DNA of 9,896 nucleotides from CAYJFG01 sp964369405 (GTDB taxonomy: Bacteria; Bacillota; Clostridia; Oscillospirales; Acutalibacteraceae), in the NCBI GenBank assembly GCA_964369405.1, contig CAYJGB010000049.1, forward strand, positions 1 through 9,896, read 5' to 3'. This document shows positions 6,076 through 9,896 of the stretch, one piece after another (positions within the stretch are counted from its first letter, which is position 1; every line of letters starts with the position of its first letter). Under the pieces are notes generated by a model. That model did no database searches, was not told the origin of the DNA, and saw only the letters and a list, made by a program, of their open reading frames with translations. The position numbers and the translations under genes were made by a program.

Positions 6076-7322
6076 TAGGTAATTTATTATCTTCTCTTTT
6101 ACACAACAAAGCAAGAGTAATATTAATGTTAGTTCTAACAGTTATTACTTTTACACTATCGCTAATAACTATAACTAATAGTTATGCAATTGATACTCAA
6201 ATTAAAACAGTAAAAGAAATGTTTAAAACATCATTAGACACTACCTATAAAGTTGATGCAATAAATTTTGATGATTTTAATACAGTGGGAAACACTTTAA
6301 ATGAATTTAAAAAATATATTAATGAAGAAACTAGTGCTATTTGTGGAGCCTACGATCAAACTGGTGTTTATTTTGATGAACTTTTGGATAACAAAAATTT
6401 TATTTACTTAAATAAAACTGCGTATGCTGGAACTTTTAGAGAAAACGATCCTACAATAGCGGAAACGATATTTATAGACACAGAGTTATTATCAATTATT
6501 AAAAGTCCTCTATCTCAGGAAGATTTTAATCCAGTTGTTAAAGACAATGTAACATATTTACCCATGTATATAGGTGAAGACTTTAAAGATATTATCTCTA
6601 TAGGCGATACATTAACTGTATCATATAATAATTCAAAATATATAGTTAAAGGTTATTTATCTAACGAAACATGGTTAAGCGATGACGATGCACTAACAAT
6701 GCCACCAGTTTCTTTAAATCATATATTCTTTGCACCTTTTTCTCAGTTAGATAAAACTGATAATGCATCACAAGAATCTACCGTTGGAAAAATATTTATA
6801 TATAATCAAAATAATGAAAAATCATTAATTTCTAATGCCAATCAAAAAGCATTGGAGTTAGGCGCAAAACTCAGCTTCAATACTGTTAATAATTCTATCA
6901 GTTTGTGGTTAGACTCAAGCTATGAAATAAGGCATATAAATTATATTTTTGCATTTAGTGTATTTATATGCTCGGCTATTACTATGATATCAGTTTTATG
7001 TGTTGCTGTTTTACTTAAAAAGAAAGAATATGGTATAAAAATTGCTTTTGGGGCAACTAAAAACAATATAATTTTTTCTTTTTGTTTTGAAATCATATTA
7101 ATCAATATAATTGCTGCTGTTATTGCATTTATATTCACCTATTATACTTTTGTTAGCTCCACAATGAACAGTTTTAGTGAAATATTATTAAAAACACTTG
7201 TTTCTACTTCGTTGGTTTATCTGATTATATTAGCACTATTACTTGTTGCTATAGTATTAGCAATTCCAATGTTTATTTTAAACAAGTATAACCCAGTAGA
7301 ATTGATAAAGGAGGAAGAGTAG
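6072..7322 (+). CDS. FtsX/MacB-type ABC permease, second subunit
   Basis: This is a 416-aa permease with the same four-helix plan: helix 1 (about 14-37), an external domain (about 40-287), then helices near 290-314, 335-356 and 373-404. The external part contains a MacB-like segment (FKDIISIGDTLTVSYN followed by YIVKGYL). The loop KKKEYGIKIAFGATKNN (316-332) matches the coupling motif of FtsX proteins, and the C-terminus ends in NPVELIKEEE. The ATG overlaps the previous stop (ATGA) with GAGGGGG just upstream, so translation is coupled. Lactococcin-972 loci usually carry one fused permease of about 650-700 residues; here the two halves are separate genes, presumably forming a heterodimer. Confidence 0.9.
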   Translation: MIGNLLSSLLHNKARVILMLVLTVITFTLSLITITNSYAIDTQIKTVKEMFKTSLDTTYKVDAINFDDFNTVGNTLNEFKKYINEETSAICGAYDQTGVYFDELLDNKNFIYLNKTAYAGTFRENDPTIAETIFIDTELLSIIKSPLSQEDFNPVVKDNVTYLPMYIGEDFKDIISIGDTLTVSYNNSKYIVKGYLSNETWLSDDDALTMPPVSLNHIFFAPFSQLDKTDNASQESTVGKIFIYNQNNEKSLISNANQKALELGAKLSFNTVNNSISLWLDSSYEIRHINYIFAFSVFICSAITMISVLCVAVLLKKKEYGIKIAFGATKNNIIFSFCFEIILINIIAAVIAFIFTYYTFVSSTMNSFSEILLKTLVSTSLVYLIILALLLVAIVLAIPMFILNKYNPVELIKEEE

Positions 7323-7981
7323 TGATACAACTTGAAAACATTAGTAAGATATATAACTTTGATGATGTAACGACAACTGCGTTAAATGACGTAACTTTGA
7401 AAATTAAAAAAGGTGAGTTTGTAGCTATTATGGGAGCATCAGGCTCTGGTAAATCTACACTGCTTAATATTATCGGATGTATGGATAAACCTACAAGTGG
7501 TGAGTATAATTTAGATGGAGAAATTGTTTCTGACTTTAATTCTAAAAAATTAAGTCAACTGCGTAGCTCTAAGATAACTTTTGTATTTCAAAATTTTGCT
7601 TTAATGGATAAGTATACAGCTTTTGAAAATATAGAATTACCTCTATTAAGCAGAAAAGTACCATTAAAAAACAGAAAAAAAGTAATATCAGAGGTTTCTA
7701 AACAATTAGGAATAGAATCACAGTTAAAGAAATTACCAAAACAAATGTCTGGAGGTCAGCAACAAAGAATATCGTTAGCTCGTGCATTAGTAAGTGGTGC
7801 TGATATTATTCTTGCTGATGAACCTACCGGTGCATTAGACAGAAAAACAGGATTTGAATTTATGGAAATATTAAAGAAATTAAACAAAGATGGAAAAACA
7901 ATTATAGTTGTTACACATGATGAGCAAGTTTCGAATTATGCACAAAGAACTATAAATATATTAGATGGGAGAGTTGTATAA
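7322..7981 (+). CDS. MacB/LolD-type ABC transporter ATP-binding protein
   Basis: This is a 219-aa cytoplasmic ATPase that powers the two permeases. Visible motifs are Walker A GASGSGKST (38-46), the Q-loop Gln90, the signature MSGGQQQR (142-149), Walker B IILADEP with Glu167, the D-loop ALD (171-173) and the switch His199. The length and the EPTGALD form place it in the MacB/LolD/YknY group, which includes the ATPase of lactococcin-972-type export systems. The start is GTG at 7322, inside the previous stop (TAGTG), preceded by AAAGGAGG at 7 bases. The stop TAA shares one base with the next ATG. All catalytic residues are present. Confidence 0.95.
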   Translation: MIQLENISKIYNFDDVTTTALNDVTLKIKKGEFVAIMGASGSGKSTLLNIIGCMDKPTSGEYNLDGEIVSDFNSKKLSQLRSSKITFVFQNFALMDKYTAFENIELPLLSRKVPLKNRKKVISEVSKQLGIESQLKKLPKQMSGGQQQRISLARALVSGADIILADEPTGALDRKTGFEFMEILKKLNKDGKTIIVVTHDEQVSNYAQRTINILDGRVV

Positions 7982-8382
7982 TGAAAAAAACAATAAGTGT
8001 TTTATTTTTAGTAATGTTATTAATATCAATGTTATGTAGTTGTAGTAACGATAGTGAAGAGGGAAATGCTAAACCAAGTGATTCTTCTCAGTTAAATATA
8101 TATAAAGATGAATACGAAGAAAAATATTCAAATTACGAAGATGATATAATAGTAGAAGATAATAGTCAAAAAATCGTAGTACATGGTACTTCTTCATCTG
8201 GAGATATAGATGTTACGGTTGTAGCGACAGATGAAAGCAACAAAGAAACTGACTTTGAATATAAAATAGAGAGCAGTTTGAACGAAACTATTGAACTAGC
8301 TGATTATCCAAATTGTTCTTGGAAAATTCAGATTCATATTGATGAAAATACTGAGGGTAGTATTTCTTATGATATATACTAA
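7981..8382 (+). CDS. lipoprotein of the transporter operon
   Basis: This is a 133-aa predicted lipoprotein: Lys-Lys start, hydrophobic core and lipobox LCSC (Cys21). The mature part starts with an acidic, low-complexity linker (about 22-55, many Asp, Glu, Ser, Tyr) and then a beta-rich segment (about 56-133: IVVHGTSSSGDIDVTVVAT, then CSWKIQIHIDE). No family is recognised. The start overlaps the ATPase stop by one base, with GGGAGAG 7-9 bases upstream, so it belongs to the operon. A surface accessory or immunity factor for the transporter is plausible. Confidence 0.85.
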   Translation: MKKTISVLFLVMLLISMLCSCSNDSEEGNAKPSDSSQLNIYKDEYEEKYSNYEDDIIVEDNSQKIVVHGTSSSGDIDVTVVATDESNKETDFEYKIESSLNETIELADYPNCSWKIQIHIDENTEGSISYDIY

Positions 8383-8400
8383 TTTTCTCATAAAAATATA

Positions 8401-8895
8401 ATGAAAGATATAAGGTTAAAATTAATGTATATTTTAAAGCATAATTTAAAAAGATGTGTCACTTTTACAATTTTATTAATTAGCATTTTACTATTATCTT
8501 CTTGTAGTCCATCATCTGAAATATATGTTTTCAAAAACACTTTTTCTATAGATGGCGATGATATGGAGCTTACAGAAGTTTACAATAGTTATAGTGGTGC
8601 TCCATATGAGGGCGAAAGTTTATATATAGTGGAGTCAAATTCAGATGTTACTAAATTTTTTAACGATTTTGAAGACCTACCTTTGTCAGATGAATTGCAA
8701 AACTTTTTTTATGATGAATTGACACCTTCTACTTCAAAAGCTGACGAAATAGGTTTACCTAAAATAGAAAGTGGTAAATGGAAGTTTGTAGATAGAGGAA
8801 ACACAACATTTACAGAAAATTCAAGTTACAATTTTTCTATATGTATATATGATTCAGAAAATGATATTATCTATTATTATAAGATAGATACCTAG
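8401..8895 (+). CDS. second lipoprotein of the transporter operon
   Basis: This is a 164-aa predicted lipoprotein with lipobox LSSC (Cys35 from ATG 8401). ATG 8401 has no ribosome binding site. The in-frame ATG at 8425 (156 aa) has AAGG nine bases upstream and gives a normal signal peptide with basic residues before the hydrophobic core, so 8425 is the more likely start. The mature part is acidic, with many Tyr, Phe and Ser, and mixed alpha/beta character (DVTKFFNDFEDLPLSDELQN may be a helix). The protein is not recognised. It lies 18 bases after the previous lipoprotein and is the last gene before the terminator. Confidence 0.82.
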   Translation: MKDIRLKLMYILKHNLKRCVTFTILLISILLLSSCSPSSEIYVFKNTFSIDGDDMELTEVYNSYSGAPYEGESLYIVESNSDVTKFFNDFEDLPLSDELQNFFYDELTPSTSKADEIGLPKIESGKWKFVDRGNTTFTENSSYNFSICIYDSENDIIYYYKIDT

Positions 8896-8910
8896 AAAAC
8901 TGTTTATTTG

Positions 8911-8953
8911 TAGTTTGGTATAGTGTTATATATTGTCAGATTTCTAATAAATG
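8911..8953. repeat. right copy of edge module
   Basis: TAGTTTGGTATAG (8911-8923) matches 84-96 exactly, and the next 30 bases resemble the left copy up to TAATAAAT. It starts 15 bases after the last lipoprotein stop and leads into the terminator at 8982-9027, the same arrangement as at the left edge. Confidence 0.55.
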
Positions 8954-8981
8954 CAATATATAATTTAAGATAAAAATTTTC

Positions 8982-9027
8982 ACCCACTAAAAGTGTGCAT
9001 TGTGTGCTTTTGGTGGGTAAGTTTTTT
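8982..9027 (+). terminator. terminator of the transporter operon
   Basis: ACCCACTAAAAG (8982-8993) pairs with CTTTTGGTGGGT (9007-9018) over 12 bp with one T-G wobble, around a 13-base loop. AAG and then six Ts (9022-9027) follow. It is about 87 bases after the last lipoprotein stop. Confidence 0.88.
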
Positions 9028-9255
9028 ATTTGTTTGTGTTTACTTTAAATATATGTTTACTGTGTGTTTGACTATAATATAAATTAATTTTTAAAAACAA
9101 AATTCACATCAGTAGGTAATTAACATAGAATAAATATAACAACCATATGTTTTATTAAAATCCTCTGTAACAAACACTATGCATAATTTTACACCACATA
9201 CTACACACACGCATAACCTCCCCTACCCTTACATATATATTAACATCTTGCCTTT
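9028..9255. other. AT-rich spacer with no supported gene
   Basis: This stretch lies between the transporter terminator and the spoIIID remnant. I see no reading frame with a ribosome binding site, no hairpin terminator and no RNA gene. TATAAT at 9073-9078 lacks a matching -35. CATATATA at 9232-9239 might recall a sigma-E -10 for the spoIIID-like gene, but there is no clear partner element. Confidence 0.5.
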
Positions 9256-9269
9256 AAGGAGGTTATATA

Positions 9270-9409
9270 TTGAAAGGGATTGTAGAACAGCGATGTGTAG
9301 AGCTTGCACAATACATAATTGAAAATAAAGCAACAGTAAGGACTACTGCTTTTAAGTATGGAATAAGTAAAAGTACGGTGCATATGGAAGTGATGTAATA
9401 GAACGTATT
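9270..9409 (+). pseudogene. spoIIID: truncated, frameshifted spoIIID-like sporulation regulator
   Basis: From TTG 9270, with a strong AAGGAGG (9256-9262) 7 bases upstream, the frame reads MKGIVEQRCVELAQYIIENK and then ATVRTTAFKYGISKSTVH. This closely follows the start of SpoIIID (known form MRDYIEERVIKIANYIVETK, ATVRKTAKVFGVSKSTVHKDV), the mother-cell HTH regulator of sporulation, normally about 80-90 residues. After STVH the frame gives MEVM and a stop (9396-9398). A different frame from 9392 reads DVIERI, matching the expected DVTERL, so a small insertion of net +2 in frame explains the break. The C-terminal half is then missing, replaced by unrelated sequence. The helix-turn-helix is nearly complete, so the 42-residue product might fold only in part. 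The genome presumably has an intact copy elsewhere. Confidence 0.82.
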
Positions 9410-9490
9410 GTAGTGGTGGTTTGGTAAGATAAATCTAAGAACATAGTTTTATCAAACAGAGTGAGAAATTCACTACAAAATGATATTATA

Positions 9491-9522
9491 ACCCCCTCCT
9501 AAATTCAAGTTTAGGAGGGGGT
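9491..9522. terminator. 13-bp perfect hairpin terminator
   Basis: ACCCCCTCCTAAA (9491-9503), a 6-base loop and TTTAGGAGGGGGT (9510-9522) form a perfect GC-rich stem. GTTTATG and six Ts (9530-9535) follow on the plus strand. It stands between the spoIIID remnant (plus) and the Fe-S/PNPOx remnants (minus); for the latter the U tract is weaker. Confidence 0.8.
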
Positions 9523-9551
9523 GTTTATGTTTTTTGATTAAGTTTTATCTT

Positions 9552-9653
9552 CTATGCTATAACGACACAAGTGACTGGATTTCCGTTTTTATCAGCAGTA
9601 GCAAGTACTACCGAATGGATTTCTTTTTTTAGATATTCAAGATAATTAATCAA
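9552..9653 (-). pseudogene. truncated pyridoxamine-5'-phosphate-oxidase-like gene
   Basis: The minus frame starting at TTG 9653 reads MINYLEYLKKEIHSVVLAT and then ADKNGNPVTCVVIA before TAG (9554-9552). This matches the opening of small FMN-binding PNPOx-like proteins of anaerobic Firmicutes, which begin with a helix, a xxVVLATxDxxGxPVT strand pair and continue for well over 100 residues. Only 33 residues remain, and the rest is lost before the terminator at 9491-9522. GAGG lies just upstream, inside the Fe-S remnant, whose end it overlaps by 8 bases. The two genes were probably once an operon. The identification rests on motif recall, without an alignment. Confidence 0.6.
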
Positions 9654-9887
9654 GTTTTTTACCTCTATATGAAATAGCTTTAACAAGGCAACTTATATAG
9701 CAGGCACCACATTCATCACAACGATATTTATCAATAGAATAGACTTTTTCGTTTTGTGTAATCGCAAGGAAAGAGCATTTTTCTTACATTTTCCACAAGA
9801 AATACATTTTTCTTAATTAATCTCTAAACCTTTGAATTTCTCTTTTTCTTCTTTCGGGGCATAAAAAGCACTCCATTTTCGGTGTGC
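9646..9887 (-). pseudogene. decayed two-cluster 4Fe-4S ferredoxin-type domain (partial)
   Basis: Read on the minus strand, the stretch encodes about 23 residues ending KFKGLEIN, a TAA (9815-9813), then EKCISCGKCKKN. One base missing near the A5 run (9782-9778) shifts the frame; correcting it gives C-x2-C-x2-C-x3-C, a classic 4Fe-4S site. The second frame continues to the second cluster CDECGACYISC and ends KKLD at 9646. So there are at least two lesions: one nonsense codon and one single-base frameshift. In-frame stops lie near the window edge (9890-9888), so any N-terminal part is also damaged or lies beyond the window. It is probably a ferredoxin-like domain of a flavoprotein or electron-transfer protein, followed by the PNPOx-like remnant. 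Confidence 0.68.
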
Positions 9888-9896
9888 TTAGGGTTA

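Noticed and set aside
9456..9475. AGTGA-GAAAT-TCACT inverted repeat after the spoIIID remnant as a terminator
   Set aside because: The stem is only 5 bp and no T run follows; the strong hairpin at 9491-9522 is the credible terminator.

Overview
The window is AT-rich and reads as a low-GC, spore-forming Firmicute (Clostridia-like). The evidence is strong AAGGAGG-type ribosome binding sites, a LytTR two-component pair, several lipoproteins and a decayed spoIIID-like sporulation gene near the right end. No species can be named from the sequence.

Layout. On the left (272-2272, minus strand) are a LytTR response regulator and an AgrC-like sensor kinase, ending at a bidirectional terminator (145-186). 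Next come two divergent modules built on the same control region. A perfect 196-bp direct repeat lies at 2330-2525 and 4182-4377. Copy 1 sits between the regulator operon (minus) and a 383-aa secreted protein with a Cys/His peptidase-like C-terminus (plus). Copy 2 sits between a small lipoprotein (minus) and a 136-aa secreted protein with three cysteines (plus). In both copies the identity runs up to the plus-strand ribosome binding site, and in both a minus-strand promoter uses a -35 inside the repeat. A tight five-gene cluster follows (5011-8895): two FtsX/MacB-type permeases, a MacB/LolD-type ATPase and two lipoproteins, ended by a strong terminator (8982-9027).

Interpretation. A small secreted protein next to a split permease pair, a MacB-type ATPase and lipoproteins resembles lactococcin-972-type bacteriocin loci. 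The LytTR pair and the duplicated promoter suggest that the two secreted proteins are switched on together, possibly in response to an extracellular signal. The lipoproteins and the transporter are candidates for self-protection. The parts are seen in the sequence; the assembled system is inference. No AgrB/AgrD-type signal gene is visible.

The right end (9028-9896) is eroded sequence. It holds a frameshifted, truncated spoIIID-like gene on the plus strand and, on the minus strand, remnants of a two-cluster ferredoxin-type domain and a pyridoxamine-phosphate-oxidase-like gene. The two sides converge on a 13-bp terminator hairpin (9491-9522). A related module (TAGTTTGGTATAG plus about 30 similar bases, then a terminator) lies at both outer edges of the locus, near 84-186 and 8911-9018. 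This suggests that the locus was inserted or duplicated as a unit.
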